A DNA stretch of 64,000 nucleotides from Hyphomicrobium sp. (GCA_016716675.1 JADJVG010000008.1:135513-199512), one strand, 5' to 3'; shown: positions 1 through 9,076, counted from the stretch's first letter. Program-made: numbers and translations. The notes: generated by a model from the letters alone, not told the origin.

Positions 1-458
1 CAGGCGCGTTCGGCAAACAGCACGGCTGTCAGCCAGAACGCACTCTCGCGATTGTAGACCGGCAACCGGCTGGCGATGCGCCGGCCAAAGGCTTCCGATT
101 TCGGCAGGCTATCGGGCAGCGAGACGAATGCTTCGGGCGGCAGACGCCGCAACCACATCGGCAGTTCCAGCGCCCGTGCCACGACTTTCAATTGAGCGCC
201 GCTCTCGATCAACGACGTGGCATGCAGGCGCGCCGGAACGTTGCCGCGCCGGCTGGCGAGCGCGAAGAGAATGCCGGGGAAAACGGTTGCGAGGTCGGCG
301 ATGCGCGACGACGATTTGACGAGACGGCGAACTTCGCGGCGGATTGATTGAGGAAAACGCCGAACGGCGCATTCGACCTCGGTTGAAACAGCAAGCCGCT
401 CGGCACGCATGACGGTTGCGCGCGGTGCGTACTCGGGAAGTCTCACAACGTCACTCAT
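1..458 (-). CDS. Hypothetical protein, 3' end beyond window
   Basis: A reading frame on the minus strand opens with ATG at 458-456 and stays open for 152 codons to the window edge. The visible protein is Arg/Ala/Leu-rich and begins MSDVVRLPEYAPRATVMRAE. It has a basic N-terminal third and a Trp-containing segment near residue 118 (MWLRRLPPEAF). There is no signal peptide or obvious transmembrane segment. I do not recognise the family. Length and codon use support a real gene; the function is unknown. It shares its strand with ruvX, about 115 bp upstream of its start. Confidence 0.55.
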   Translation of the reverse strand, partial: MSDVVRLPEYAPRATVMRAERLAVSTEVECAVRRFPQSIRREVRRLVKSSSRIADLATVFPGILFALASRRGNVPARLHATSLIESGAQLKVVARALELPMWLRRLPPEAFVSLPDSLPKSEAFGRRIASRLPVYNRESAFWLTAVLFAERA

Positions 459-572
459 AGCAACGGTCCGCTACCACAATCACATCCACTCAGACCTTAC
501 GTAAGTGTAAAGTGGTGGAGTAATGCGGCGGCGGTGCGACGCTGCCTGGACGAAAGCGTGAAGTGCCGATGT

Positions 573-1079
573 TTAAGGGGAAATCTGATTGCGCATGCGA
601 TCCAGCGCGCCTTGAAGAATCAAGGTTGCGGCCAATTTATCAATGACTTCAGCGCGCCGTTTGCGGGTCTGATCTGCGTCGATCAACATGCGCTCGGCAA
701 TTGCAGTCGTCAGTCGCTCATCCCACAACAAAACGGGAAGTGGCGATAACTTGTTGAGATTGCGGGCAAGAGCGCGCGTTGCCTGGGCGCGGGGGCCTTC
801 GTTGCCATCGAGATTGCGTGGAAAGCCGAGCACCAGTCCGGTCACGCCATGCGTCTGGCAGAGCGCAAACAGCCTCTCCATATCGGCGGCGAATTTGCGC
901 CTCTCGATTGTTTCAAGGGCCGATGCGATCGTGCGAGTCACATCCGACAATGCCAAGCCATAGGTCTTGGTGCCGGCATCGATGCCAATCAGCCGCCCTG
1001 TGCCCGCGACGGCATCGCGGAAAACCGCGATATCCTCGGTTGTTAACGCGGTCGAAACACTTTGCGGGCCGTCGCTCAT
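573..1079 (-). CDS. ruvX: Putative pre-16S rRNA nuclease / Holliday junction resolvase-like RuvX (YqgF)
   Basis: The 168-residue protein has the RNase H-like fold signature of the YqgF/RuvX family. An N-terminal strand with the catalytic Asp (IGIDAGTKTYGLALSD) lies near residues 31-46, then VLGFPRNLDGNEGP, the WDERLTTAIAE motif, and a C-terminal DKLAATLILQ helix holding the last acidic residue. YqgF proteins process the 5' end of pre-16S rRNA; some homologues are annotated as Holliday junction resolvases. The length is normal, with a slightly extended N-terminus. Only 47 bp separate its start from the divergent membrane protein gene at 1127, so the two share a short promoter region. In related Rhizobiales this gene often sits near gatC, as here. 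Confidence 0.93.
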   Translation of the reverse strand: MSDGPQSVSTALTTEDIAVFRDAVAGTGRLIGIDAGTKTYGLALSDVTRTIASALETIERRKFAADMERLFALCQTHGVTGLVLGFPRNLDGNEGPRAQATRALARNLNKLSPLPVLLWDERLTTAIAERMLIDADQTRKRRAEVIDKLAATLILQGALDRMRNQISP

Positions 1080-1126
1080 AAATACTTTCTGGTGGGGGCT
1101 TGCTCGAGTGGCAGGAGTATCTGAGT

Positions 1127-3418
1127 ATGTATGCGACGCTTACGGGCGCGTCTTTCGCAGGACGACTGGCGACCGTTCGCGGCCAGGCTGCGGTGTTAGC
1201 CATTTTTACGGCAACCCTGTTCCTCTCAGCCCTGCTGCTGTTCTCCGTCCAGCCCATGTTCGCGAAGATGGTACTGCCGCAACTCGGTGGTTCACCGAGC
1301 GTATGGGCGGTCTCGACCTGTTTCTTTCAAGCCGTGCTGCTCGCCGGATACTGCTACGCGCACGTGCTCAATCGCTTCGTTGAACCGCGCCTTGCGCCGC
1401 TCGTTCATCTTGCCGTGTTGACGCTTGCCTATCTCGCAATGCCGATCGGGCTGCCGGCCGGCGCCTCCGAGCCGCCCGCCGATGGTGCGTATCTGTGGTT
1501 GATCGGAATTCTGGCCGCTGGCGTTGGTTTGCCGTTCTTCGCGGTTTCCGCAAACGCTCCGCTTTTGCAAGCCTGGTTCAGCCGCACTGGCAACCCGCAT
1601 GCCAACGATCCGTACTTCCTCTATGGCGCATCGAACCTTGGCAGTCTTCTGGCGCTGCTCAGCTATCCGGTCGTCATCGAGCCGGTGCTGGGCCTTGGCG
1701 AACAATCGAATGTCTGGACGTTCGGCTTCTTGCTGCTGGTGACCACCATTGCGGTCTCGGGCGTGATTATGGTCGCGCTTGGTCGCGAAACGCCCGTCGC
1801 AGTTCAAGCAGCACCGGAAAGCGTTGTTGAAGACGCTGCGCCAAGCGTCTTGCAGCGGGCGCGCTGGGTGCTGTTTGCGGCCATACCGTCAGGTCTGCTG
1901 GTCGCGTTCACCACGCACCTTTCGACCGATATCGCGGCGGCCCCATTCCTGTGGGTTGTGCCGCTGGCCATGTTCCTGCTGACGTTCGTGCTGGTGTTCC
2001 GCGACAAGCCGGTCATTCAGCATGGCATTCTCGTGCGCATTCAGCCGTTGTTGGTTTCGGTGACCATCCTGTCGCTGATCGCCACGATGTTCGACTGGTG
2101 GCAATCGAGCCTCGTTGCGTTCTCGTCGTTCCTGGTGACGACGCTGGTTGCGCACCGTGCGCTCTATGAAGATCGCCCGGCAGCCAGCTACCTGACGGCG
2201 TTCTATCTGTGGATGTCGCTCGGCGGCGCATTGGGCGGCATCTTTGCGGCCATCATCGCGCCGCAGATTTTCAATGCGACGTATGAATTCCCGCTGCTCT
2301 TGACCCTCGGCATGCTCTGCCGTCCGGGCGTGTTCAGCGACCTCGATGAAACTGAAAAGCGTATGCTCGGCATCGGCGCTCTCATGTCGGTGTGTGCGCT
2401 CGGCTTCGGCTTCATGATCCAGTATACCCAGTCGGATCAGCAGGCCATGATGGTCGGCGTCTATACGATCGCAGTCGGCTCGGTGTTCCTGATTGCCTAC
2501 AGCCAGTATGCCAAATTGCAGATCCTGATAATCGGCGCACTGGCAGCGGTCGCGATGTTCCTGCCGTCAAGCCTCAATCGCGGCGAACCTTCGCGCAGTT
2601 TCTTCGGTGTGATCCGCGTACTCGAAAGCGAGAATGGCGATGTGCGCCGCTTGCTGCATGGCACCACCAGTCACGGCGCCCAGCGTCTCAAGGATGCCAA
2701 CGGCAAAGTCATTATGCCGCCTGTGCCGGCGACCTACTATCACCCGGCGTCGCCAATGGCGATGGCGGTCGGCGTGGCGCGCAATGCAAGCGGCAAGCCG
2801 TCTTCGCAATTTCGTGGTGGCATCATTGGGCTCGGTGTCGGCTCCATGGCCTGCTATGCAAAACCGGAAGAGACTTGGCGCTATTATGAAATCGACGCCG
2901 CGGTGGTCGCAGTCGCGGCCGACCTGAAGCGCTTTAACTTCCTGTCGGCCTGCCGCCCGAACGCTGACATCGTGTTGGGGGATGCGCGCCTGACGGTTGC
3001 CAAGGAGCAGCCGGCAAGCTTCGACTATCTGCAGATCGATGCGTTCTCGTCCGATTCAGTGCCGACCCATTTGCTGACGGCCGAAGCGCTGAAGCTTTAC
3101 CTCAGCAAGCTGACCGATAAGGGGGTTCTGGCGATCCACGTCTCGAACCGCCACCTTGACCTGGCACCGGTCGCGGCTGCCGCGGCGTTCGCGACACCCG
3201 GAACGTCGGTCGCCATCGTGAAAAGCAACCCGAAAGTGGTCTCCCTCGATTCGGCTCCCTCGGTGGTCGTGATCGTCACCAAAGACCCGGCCTCGATCGC
3301 ACCGGTCAAGGACTGGCAGGGTGCCACGATGCAGGACGCCGCCACCGTGACCGCCTGGACGGACGACTATTCCGACATCATCTCGGCTCTCTGGCGCGTC
3401 TACGGGCCGAAACATTAG
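1127..3418 (+). CDS. Fused membrane / spermidine-synthase-like protein
   Basis: This is a protein of about 763 residues. The N-terminal ~480 residues are a polytopic membrane domain with many hydrophobic helices (for example LFLSALLLFSVQPMFAKM). The C-terminal ~280 residues resemble the Rossmann-like fold of spermidine synthases, with a nucleotide-loop-like GLGVGSMACY, an acidic residue in WRYYEID and the SpeE-like DAFSSDSVPTHLLTAEA. Such fusions are widespread, but true polyamine synthesis is doubtful and the substrate is unknown. I chose ATG 1127 because AGGAG at 1113-1117 is ideally spaced; an in-frame TTG at 1100 would add nine residues. Two GC-rich hairpins follow the stop codon, so the gene is probably monocistronic. 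Confidence 0.85.
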   Translation: MYATLTGASFAGRLATVRGQAAVLAIFTATLFLSALLLFSVQPMFAKMVLPQLGGSPSVWAVSTCFFQAVLLAGYCYAHVLNRFVEPRLAPLVHLAVLTLAYLAMPIGLPAGASEPPADGAYLWLIGILAAGVGLPFFAVSANAPLLQAWFSRTGNPHANDPYFLYGASNLGSLLALLSYPVVIEPVLGLGEQSNVWTFGFLLLVTTIAVSGVIMVALGRETPVAVQAAPESVVEDAAPSVLQRARWVLFAAIPSGLLVAFTTHLSTDIAAAPFLWVVPLAMFLLTFVLVFRDKPVIQHGILVRIQPLLVSVTILSLIATMFDWWQSSLVAFSSFLVTTLVAHRALYEDRPAASYLTAFYLWMSLGGALGGIFAAIIAPQIFNATYEFPLLLTLGMLCRPGVFSDLDETEKRMLGIGALMSVCALGFGFMIQYTQSDQQAMMVGVYTIAVGSVFLIAYSQYAKLQILIIGALAAVAMFLPSSLNRGEPSRSFFGVIRVLESENGDVRRLLHGTTSHGAQRLKDANGKVIMPPVPATYYHPASPMAMAVGVARNASGKPSSQFRGGIIGLGVGSMACYAKPEETWRYYEIDAAVVAVAADLKRFNFLSACRPNADIVLGDARLTVAKEQPASFDYLQIDAFSSDSVPTHLLTAEALKLYLSKLTDKGVLAIHVSNRHLDLAPVAAAAAFATPGTSVAIVKSNPKVVSLDSAPSVVVIVTKDPASIAPVKDWQGATMQDAATVTAWTDDYSDIISALWRVYGPKH

Positions 3419-3465
3419 GCATTTGGCGGGGCAGACCCGCCCCGGCCATTCCGAACGGACTTTGG

Positions 3466-3488
3466 GGCGCCGCTGGTTCAGCGGCGCC
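3466..3488 (+). terminator. Rho-independent-like terminator hairpin
   Basis: A perfect 10-bp inverted repeat (GGCGCCGCTG, 3-nt loop, CAGCGGCGCC) is followed by a weak T-rich stretch (TCTTGCGTTT). It lies 48 bp after the stop of the spermidine-synthase-like gene. A second hairpin, GGCGGG-GCAGA-CCCGCC, sits at about 3425-3441. Together they probably separate this gene from gatC. Confidence 0.6.
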
Positions 3489-3639
3489 TCTTGCGTTTGG
3501 GGGCCGCCAGGGCCGGCTGGCTATCCAAAGCGCCGCAGGCCTCCCGCCCGATTGCCCCGCCCGGTTGCGTTGATGCCTCGGAGGCAGCTATGAGTGCGGG
3601 AATACCAATTCCAAGCTCCAGCCATCCGGGGAAGAAGTC

Positions 3640-3927
3640 ATGCAGGTCGACGAAGCGACCGTCCGGCGCATTGCGCGCCTTGCGCGGATCAAGGTCACCG
3701 ACGCCGAGGCCAAGGGTCTCGAAACTGAGCTGACGCAGATCTTACAGTGGGTTGAGCAACTCGGCGAAGTCGATACGTCTTCGGTCGAGCCGATGACGCG
3801 CGTGGTGCCGTCCGCGATGACCATGCGCGACGACGTGATTACGGACGGCGAGATGGCCAGCGCCGTTACCGCCAATGCGCCGATGTCGGAAGACGGATTT
3901 TTCGTCGTCCCGAAAATCGTGGAGTAG
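3640..3927 (+). CDS. gatC: Asp-tRNA(Asn)/Glu-tRNA(Gln) amidotransferase subunit C
   Basis: A 95-residue protein with the GatC pattern: N-terminal RIARLARIKVTDAEA, then LTQILQWVEQLGEVDTSSVEP, and a C-terminal MRDDVITDG followed by FFVVPKIVE. GatC wraps around GatA and GatB and stabilises the complex that transamidates mischarged Glu-tRNA(Gln) or Asp-tRNA(Asn). It is first in a tight run of genes, 4 bp before a small secreted protein and upstream of gatA. A GGGGAAG ribosome binding site precedes the ATG. Confidence 0.96.
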   Translation: MQVDEATVRRIARLARIKVTDAEAKGLETELTQILQWVEQLGEVDTSSVEPMTRVVPSAMTMRDDVITDGEMASAVTANAPMSEDGFFVVPKIVE

Positions 3928-3931
3928 GTCG

Positions 3932-4339
3932 ATGCGTACCCTCACCGCCGCAATCGTGTTCGCATCTGTCGCGTCCGTCTCTGCGCAAGCTGACGTGGCC
4001 GTGGTGAAGGGCACGTTCGTTGGTGCTGGCACGTATGCGACCGATGAGGGATGCAAGAAGCTGGCGGCGCTCGCCGCGGGCGGCGACAAGAATGTCGGCA
4101 CCGTGCCGGAGACGCTGACCGAAGACGGTTTCGAGGGCTGGGAAGGCTCGTGCACCTTCACGTCGTTCACCGAAATTGAAAAAGGCAAAAAGTGGAAAGT
4201 GCTGATGCATTGCACAGATGGCCCTGACGAGGGGCCGGAGAGCGATATCTTCGAACGCTTGCCTGACGGCAAATTGAAAGTGACTGTCATGGACAACGCG
4301 ACGATTTTTCAGCGCTGCGACACTGACAAGGGAAACTAG
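3932..4339 (+). CDS. Small secreted protein between gatC and gatA
   Basis: A 135-residue protein starts with a typical signal peptide (MRTLTAAIVFASVASVSAQA, predicted cleavage near residue 20). The mature part has four cysteines (in DEGCKK, GSCTF, MHCTD and QRCDT), consistent with two periplasmic disulfides. The start at 3932 was preferred because it gives the signal peptide and lies only 4 bp after the gatC stop; the frame is open further upstream within gatC. The stop is 3 bp before the GTG of gatA. I do not recognise the family. Insertion of a periplasmic protein gene between gatC and gatA is unusual but looks translationally coupled. Confidence 0.8.
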   Translation: MRTLTAAIVFASVASVSAQADVAVVKGTFVGAGTYATDEGCKKLAALAAGGDKNVGTVPETLTEDGFEGWEGSCTFTSFTEIEKGKKWKVLMHCTDGPDEGPESDIFERLPDGKLKVTVMDNATIFQRCDTDKGN

Positions 4340-4342
4340 TTC

Positions 4343-5842
4343 GTGACCGATCTAACCAAACTGACGCTAACGGAAGCCCGTGACGGCCTAGCGAAGAAAA
4401 CCTTCACATCTACCGAGCTGACGGATGCTTTCATCGCGGCCATCGACAGGGCCAATCCCGCGATCAATGCTTGTGTTATGACGACGCCCGAACACGCGCG
4501 CGCCCAGGCCAAGGAAAGCGACAAGCGCATCGCTGCCGGTGAAGCTGGTCTGCTCGAAGGATTGCCGCTTGGCAATAAGGACCTATTCTGCACCAAGGGT
4601 ATCCGCACCACGGCGTGCTCCAAGATCCTCGGCAATTTCATCCCGCAGTATGAATCGACCGTTGGTCAGAACCTGTGGAACGCAGGCGCGGTCATGCTCG
4701 GCAAGCTCAACAACGATGAATTCGCGATGGGCTCATCGAACGAGACGAGCGCCTTCGGCAACGTCGTCTCGCCCTGGCGCCGCAACGGCAAAGATGGCAA
4801 GCCGACAACAGACAAGCTGGTGCCCGGCGGGTCTTCGGGCGGCTCGTCGGCAGCAGTGGCGGCGGATCTCTGCCTTGCCGCAACAGCGACCGACACCGGC
4901 GGATCAATCCGCCAGCCGGCAGCGTTGACGGGTACCGTCGGCATCAAGCCGACTTATGGCCGGTGTTCGCGCTGGGGCATCGTGGCGTTTGCATCATCGC
5001 TGGATCAGGCTGGGCCGATTACCAAAACCGTGCGGGACGCCGCCTTGATGCTGAAGGTCATGGCCAGCCACGATTCCAAGGATACGACGTCGGTTGACGC
5101 GCCGGTGCCCGATTACGAAGCGGCGCTGAGCAAGGGCATCAAAGGTCTGCGCATCGGCGTGCCGAAAGAGTACCGCGTCGAGGGCATGTCGAAGGAAATC
5201 GAGAAACTCTGGGATGACGGCATCGCCTGGCTGAAGGCTGCGGGCGCGACCATTCACGACATCTCTCTGCCGCACACCAAATACGCGCTGCCCGCCTATT
5301 ATATCGTGGCGCCTGCTGAAGCGTCGTCGAACCTCGCGCGTTATGACGGTATGCGCTACGGCCTGCGCGTGCCGGGTGATAATCTCACCGATACCTACGA
5401 AAAGACCCGCGCCGAAGGTTTCGGCAAGGAAGTCCGCCGCCGTATCCTGATCGGCACTTATGTGCTGTCGGCCGGATATTACGATGCCTACTATCTGAAG
5501 GCCCAGAAGGTGCGCACGCTTATCAAGCGCGACTTCGACAATGCCTGGGCGAATGTCGATGTGGTGCTGACGCCGACGACGCCGTCACCCGCGTTTGCGT
5601 TCGGCGAGAAGACCGGTGATCCGCTGGCGATGTATCTCGAAGATATTTTCACGGTCACCGTCAACATGGCTGGCCTGCCCGGCATGTCGGTGCCGGCGGG
5701 GCTATCGTCGCAAGGTACGCCGCTCGGCCTGCAGCTCATTGGCAAGCCGTTTGACGAAGAAACGCTGTTCCGCGCCGCACAGGCGATCGAAGATGCCGCC
5801 GGACGCTTCAAGGCTCCTGGCAACTGGTGGATGAAAGGCTGA
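4343..5842 (+). CDS. gatA: Asp-tRNA(Asn)/Glu-tRNA(Gln) amidotransferase subunit A
   Basis: A 499-residue amidase-signature enzyme that releases ammonia from glutamine for the GatB transamidation site. The Ser-cisSer-Lys machinery is visible: the Lys in LPLGNKDLFCTKG (about residue 80), the Gly/Ser-rich PGGSSGGSSAAVAA and the nucleophile segment ATDTGGSIRQPA. The start codon is GTG with an AAGGGAA Shine-Dalgarno 8 nt upstream. The stop TGA overlaps the ATG of the following chorismate mutase by one base. Length is normal. Confidence 0.97.
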   Translation: MTDLTKLTLTEARDGLAKKTFTSTELTDAFIAAIDRANPAINACVMTTPEHARAQAKESDKRIAAGEAGLLEGLPLGNKDLFCTKGIRTTACSKILGNFIPQYESTVGQNLWNAGAVMLGKLNNDEFAMGSSNETSAFGNVVSPWRRNGKDGKPTTDKLVPGGSSGGSSAAVAADLCLAATATDTGGSIRQPAALTGTVGIKPTYGRCSRWGIVAFASSLDQAGPITKTVRDAALMLKVMASHDSKDTTSVDAPVPDYEAALSKGIKGLRIGVPKEYRVEGMSKEIEKLWDDGIAWLKAAGATIHDISLPHTKYALPAYYIVAPAEASSNLARYDGMRYGLRVPGDNLTDTYEKTRAEGFGKEVRRRILIGTYVLSAGYYDAYYLKAQKVRTLIKRDFDNAWANVDVVLTPTTPSPAFAFGEKTGDPLAMYLEDIFTVTVNMAGLPGMSVPAGLSSQGTPLGLQLIGKPFDEETLFRAAQAIEDAAGRFKAPGNWWMKG

Positions 5843-6210
5843 TGATGGACCCGAAACGCCCGTGGGAATGCGCCGACATGAGCCAGGTGCGCGCCGAAAT
5901 CGACCGCATCGATGCAGCGCTCGTTGACCTGATCGCCGAACGCTTCGGTTACGTCGATCGAGCATGGCAACTTAAGGTCAACTCAAGCGAAGGCGCGGTT
6001 GTGAACTGGCGCATTCAGCAGGTGATCGATCGCGTCAAGGAGCGCGCCAAGCAGCGTGAATTACCGCCCGATATTGTCGATATGGTCGGTGCGCAGTGGA
6101 AGAACATGATCGGCTGGTTCGTGCAGTACGAAGAAGAAAATCTCCGCCAGGCGCAGGAAAAGAAGGCCTCCGCCACGAGCGGGGATGCAGGTGACGCCGA
6201 TGGGGCCTGA
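5842..6210 (+). CDS. Chorismate mutase, AroQ class
   Basis: About 122 residues with the all-helical AroQ pattern: VRAEIDRIDAALVDLIAERF, a helix with RAWQLK, then a helix containing WRIQQVIDRVKERA. The conserved Pro-Arg-Glu of standard chorismate mutases is altered (NWRIQQ), so it may belong to a divergent subgroup or act as an isochorismate-pyruvate-lyase-like enzyme. The likely start, ATG 5842 (or 5845), overlaps the gatA stop; a GTG at 5827 inside gatA is also possible. The C-terminus is a charged, Ala-rich tail. Placement straight after gatA suggests co-expression, not a functional link. Confidence 0.82.
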   Translation: MMDPKRPWECADMSQVRAEIDRIDAALVDLIAERFGYVDRAWQLKVNSSEGAVVNWRIQQVIDRVKERAKQRELPPDIVDMVGAQWKNMIGWFVQYEEENLRQAQEKKASATSGDAGDADGA

Positions 6211-6493
6211 CCTTCAAACAGACGTCAATTTGCTGGAACTTGCCGCCTATGCGGTGCTCAATCCGGCGACGGTGGCGGTTTCGTTCTGGATCGGCCGGCA
6301 GGCGAACGAGAAGCAAAAAATCTGGATCGCTGCGTTTGCCGGTGCGCTTGCCGGCATCGTGCTGATTTATTTCGCGGCCTTGCTGCAGATCTGGGATGCG
6401 CCGCAACTCGGCCGCGCGGGCGGTGGCATTTTTGCAGCGTCGCTGGTCGCGGGCTTGCTCTACGGCTGGATCGGGCACGCCACGCGGAAATGA
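6200..6493 (+). CDS. Small integral membrane protein
   Basis: A 97-residue protein with three predicted hydrophobic segments (around AAYAVLNPATVAVSFWIG, IAAFAGALAGIVLIYFAALL and GIFAASLVAGLLYGWIG). It ends in a basic tail. ATG 6200 is preceded by AGGTG at suitable spacing and overlaps the chorismate mutase stop by 11 bases; an upstream ATG at 6185 would add five residues. It is last in the gatC-gatA transcription unit. Function unknown. Confidence 0.72.
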   Translation: MGPDLQTDVNLLELAAYAVLNPATVAVSFWIGRQANEKQKIWIAAFAGALAGIVLIYFAALLQIWDAPQLGRAGGGIFAASLVAGLLYGWIGHATRK

Positions 6494-6923
6494 CCTGCCA
6501 GGCAGGATAAGGTTCAGCGACCAGCGTTTCGAATTGAGGCATAAAACGCTTGCGTATTCATCGCTTGTGCACCGGATACGTCGTGCGCCGTAACGCGGTC
6601 TAAACCCTGCTCTGCTAGTCTCTCCTCAGATGCGACTGCCGGTCCTTAAAACACTCCGGTATTTGACGTTACGGGTTTGAGTTTGCGGGTGCCTTCGGCA
6701 ACGGTGGCGCCCGCCGCGTCCTCCTCAATGGCATGGTTGTTGACCACGCGAGTGTCATTCGAGGTTCTTGCCGGTCGAAAGTCCGGCAATTCTGCAAAAG
6801 GGTGTCCCGCGAGGGGCACCCTTTTCGGCGTTCTGGGCCAGCTTGCGGGTTGCGCTGTCGGTCGCCATTGCCTCTTGGTTCGGCCTGCGCTAACGCTCGG
6901 GTTGAAGACAGGAGAACGTACGA
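6494..6923 (+). other. Intergenic region before gatB
   Basis: About 430 bp with no convincing gene; short frames here have no start signal or protein-like composition. It holds the strong hairpin listed at 6797-6825, and presumably the gatB promoter. Confidence 0.5.
6797..6825 (+). terminator. Strong hairpin with GCGA tetraloop upstream of gatB
   Basis: AAAAGGGTGTCCC and GGGGCACCCTTTT form a 13-bp stem (one G-T pair) closed by GCGA, a GNRA-type tetraloop. The A-tract and T-tract on the two sides would make it a bidirectional intrinsic terminator. It lies about 100 bp before the gatB start, inside the presumed leader, so it could also be an attenuator or a small-RNA end. Confidence 0.55.
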
Positions 6924-8420
6924 ATGGCCTCGGCGAATACATCAGCATCTGCAACGTCGTCCAACCTCATCCCCGGCGCTACCGGCGACTGGGAACTGGT
7001 GATCGGGCTTGAAGTGCATGCTCAGGTCGCGTCCAACTCGAAGCTGTTCTCAGGCTCGTCAACGCAATTCGGCGCAGAGCCCAACAGCCACGTGTCGCTG
7101 GTGGATGCCGCGATGCCCGGAATGTTGCCAGTCATCAACAAGGAGTGCGTGGCGCAGGCGATCCGCACCGGCCTCGGGCTGAAAGCCCAGATCAACAACC
7201 GCAGCATTTTTGATCGCAAGAATTACTTCTATCCGGACCTGCCGCAGGGCTATCAGATTTCGCAGTACAAGCATCCGGTCGTCGGCGAAGGCGAAGTCGA
7301 GATCGATGCGGACGGCGAGACGATGCGCGTCGGCATCGAGCGCCTGCACTTAGAGCAGGATGCCGGCAAGTCGCTGCATGACCAGCACCCGGATTATTCG
7401 TACGTCGATCTCAACCGCTCGGGCGTTGCGCTGATGGAGATCGTGTCGAAGCCCGACATGCGTTCCTCCAAGCAGGCGCAAGCCTATGTCACCAAGCTGC
7501 GCACCATTCTGCGCTATCTCGGAACGTGCGATGGCGACATGGAGAAGGGCAACCTCAGGGCCGACGTCAACGTGTCGGTGCGCAAGCCCGGCGGACCGCT
7601 CGGCACGCGCTGCGAAATCAAGAACGTCAATTCCATCCGCTTCATTGGTCAGGCCATCGAAGTCGAAGCCCGCCGCCAAATCGACATCATCGAAGATGGC
7701 GGCACGATCGATCAGGAAACCCGCCTGTTCGATGCCGCCAAGGGCGAGACCCGCTCGATGCGCTCGAAGGAAGAGGCGCACGACTATCGCTATTTCCCCG
7801 ATCCCGATTTGCTGCCCCTCGAGCTGACGCAGGCGTTTGTTGATGATCTGAAAGCCCACCTGCCGGAACTGCCGGACGAAAAACGCGCTCGCTTCGTAAA
7901 GGATTTCGGGCTGTCGGTTTATGACGCCAACGTGCTGGTCGCCGAACGTGAGCGCGCCGACTATTTCGAAACGGTTCTGGGCCTCGTCAAAGACGGCAAG
8001 CAGAACGGCAAGCTGGCGGCCAACTGGGTCATCAACGAACTCCTCGGCCGCTTGAACAAAGAAGGCCAGGACATCGCCGACAGCAAAATTACGCCGCAGC
8101 AGATTGCCGGCATCGTCAACCTGATCGCGTCGAACGCCATTTCGGGCAAGATCGCCAAGGATCTGTTTGAGATCGTATGGACCGAGGGCGGCGACCCGGC
8201 AGAGATCGTCGATAAGCGTGGCATGAAGCAGGTCACCGACACCGGCGCCATCGAAAAGGCGGTTGACGACATCATCGCCGCCAATCCGGAAAAGGTTGAG
8301 CAGGCCAAGGCGAAACCGTCGATGCTCGGCTGGTTCGTCGGGCAGGTTATGAAATCAACGGGCGGCAAAGCCAACCCGGCAGCGGTTAACGACATCTTGA
8401 AGAGCAAGCTCGGTATCTGA
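6924..8420 (+). CDS. gatB: Asp-tRNA(Asn)/Glu-tRNA(Gln) amidotransferase subunit B
   Basis: A 498-residue GatB, the kinase/transamidase subunit. Visible are the N-terminal WELVIGLEVHAQV, the Mg/catalytic-site segments LHLEQDAGKS and DLNRSGVALMEIVS, and GDMEKGNLRADVNVSV. The C-terminal YqeY-like tail domain (about residues 350-498) ends in AAVNDILKSKLGI. The ATG is preceded by GGAGAACG. It is separated from gatCA by about 430 bp, so it probably has its own promoter. Confidence 0.97.
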   Translation: MASANTSASATSSNLIPGATGDWELVIGLEVHAQVASNSKLFSGSSTQFGAEPNSHVSLVDAAMPGMLPVINKECVAQAIRTGLGLKAQINNRSIFDRKNYFYPDLPQGYQISQYKHPVVGEGEVEIDADGETMRVGIERLHLEQDAGKSLHDQHPDYSYVDLNRSGVALMEIVSKPDMRSSKQAQAYVTKLRTILRYLGTCDGDMEKGNLRADVNVSVRKPGGPLGTRCEIKNVNSIRFIGQAIEVEARRQIDIIEDGGTIDQETRLFDAAKGETRSMRSKEEAHDYRYFPDPDLLPLELTQAFVDDLKAHLPELPDEKRARFVKDFGLSVYDANVLVAERERADYFETVLGLVKDGKQNGKLAANWVINELLGRLNKEGQDIADSKITPQQIAGIVNLIASNAISGKIAKDLFEIVWTEGGDPAEIVDKRGMKQVTDTGAIEKAVDDIIAANPEKVEQAKAKPSMLGWFVGQVMKSTGGKANPAAVNDILKSKLGI

Positions 8421-8471
8421 CGCGCCAGCCGGCAGTTCACCGCCGGTTCGCACGGCGCCTGTGGGGGCACC

Positions 8472-9056
8472 ATGGAACTGCCAAACTGTCTCGACTGCAA
8501 ATATGCGGAGCAGGGCTTTCCCTGCCACAAGGCCGACGGCAGTTTCGATTTTGCCAAAGTCGGAACGGCTGTCGTTCTGCACGGCCGGACGTACGGAGTC
8601 GACGGCGAGAACATTGATCCGTCCGGGCGTGACGAACACGCCTGGGCCGCTGATTGCGCGTTCGAAGTTGAGCAGGATTACCCGCATCTGTTGATCCCGC
8701 TGACGGTCGCCGCCATGGATGCGTGCGAGACGGCGCAAGACGCGGCATACGTCGCCGCCGGTTTGCTTGAGAACGCCGTCGTCAAACATGGGCCGCTGCT
8801 GATCGATCAGATCGAGGCGCTGGCGAAGCACAGCGCAAAGTTCCGCTACTTCCTGTCGGCCATCTGGGGGCAGGTGCGCACGGACCCGGGCGTGTGGACG
8901 CGGGTGTGCGCAGCGGTTGGCACGCACGGACTAATGGATGATGACGGGCGCTGCCCTTCGAGCGGCGAAGGCGTAACGGTGCTGACCGCCGATGAGGCGC
9001 AGACCCTATTGCGCGAGCGCATCTGGCCGGCGATGTCCAAGCTTGGTATCGCCTGA
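8472..9056 (+). CDS. Hypothetical protein with N-terminal cysteine cluster
   Basis: A 194-residue soluble protein beginning MELPNCLDCKYAEQGFPC, giving a C-x2-C-x8-C cluster near the N-terminus that could bind metal. The middle is helical; the segment LLENAVVKHGPLLIDQIEAL resembles the helical DUF6869-like proteins, but I cannot confirm this. GGGGG at 8462-8466 is a good ribosome binding site. It lies 51 bp after gatB and may be its operon partner. Confidence 0.7.
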   Translation: MELPNCLDCKYAEQGFPCHKADGSFDFAKVGTAVVLHGRTYGVDGENIDPSGRDEHAWAADCAFEVEQDYPHLLIPLTVAAMDACETAQDAAYVAAGLLENAVVKHGPLLIDQIEALAKHSAKFRYFLSAIWGQVRTDPGVWTRVCAAVGTHGLMDDDGRCPSSGEGVTVLTADEAQTLLRERIWPAMSKLGIA

Positions 9057-9076
9057 CGCTGTTCATCTCGTGATGA

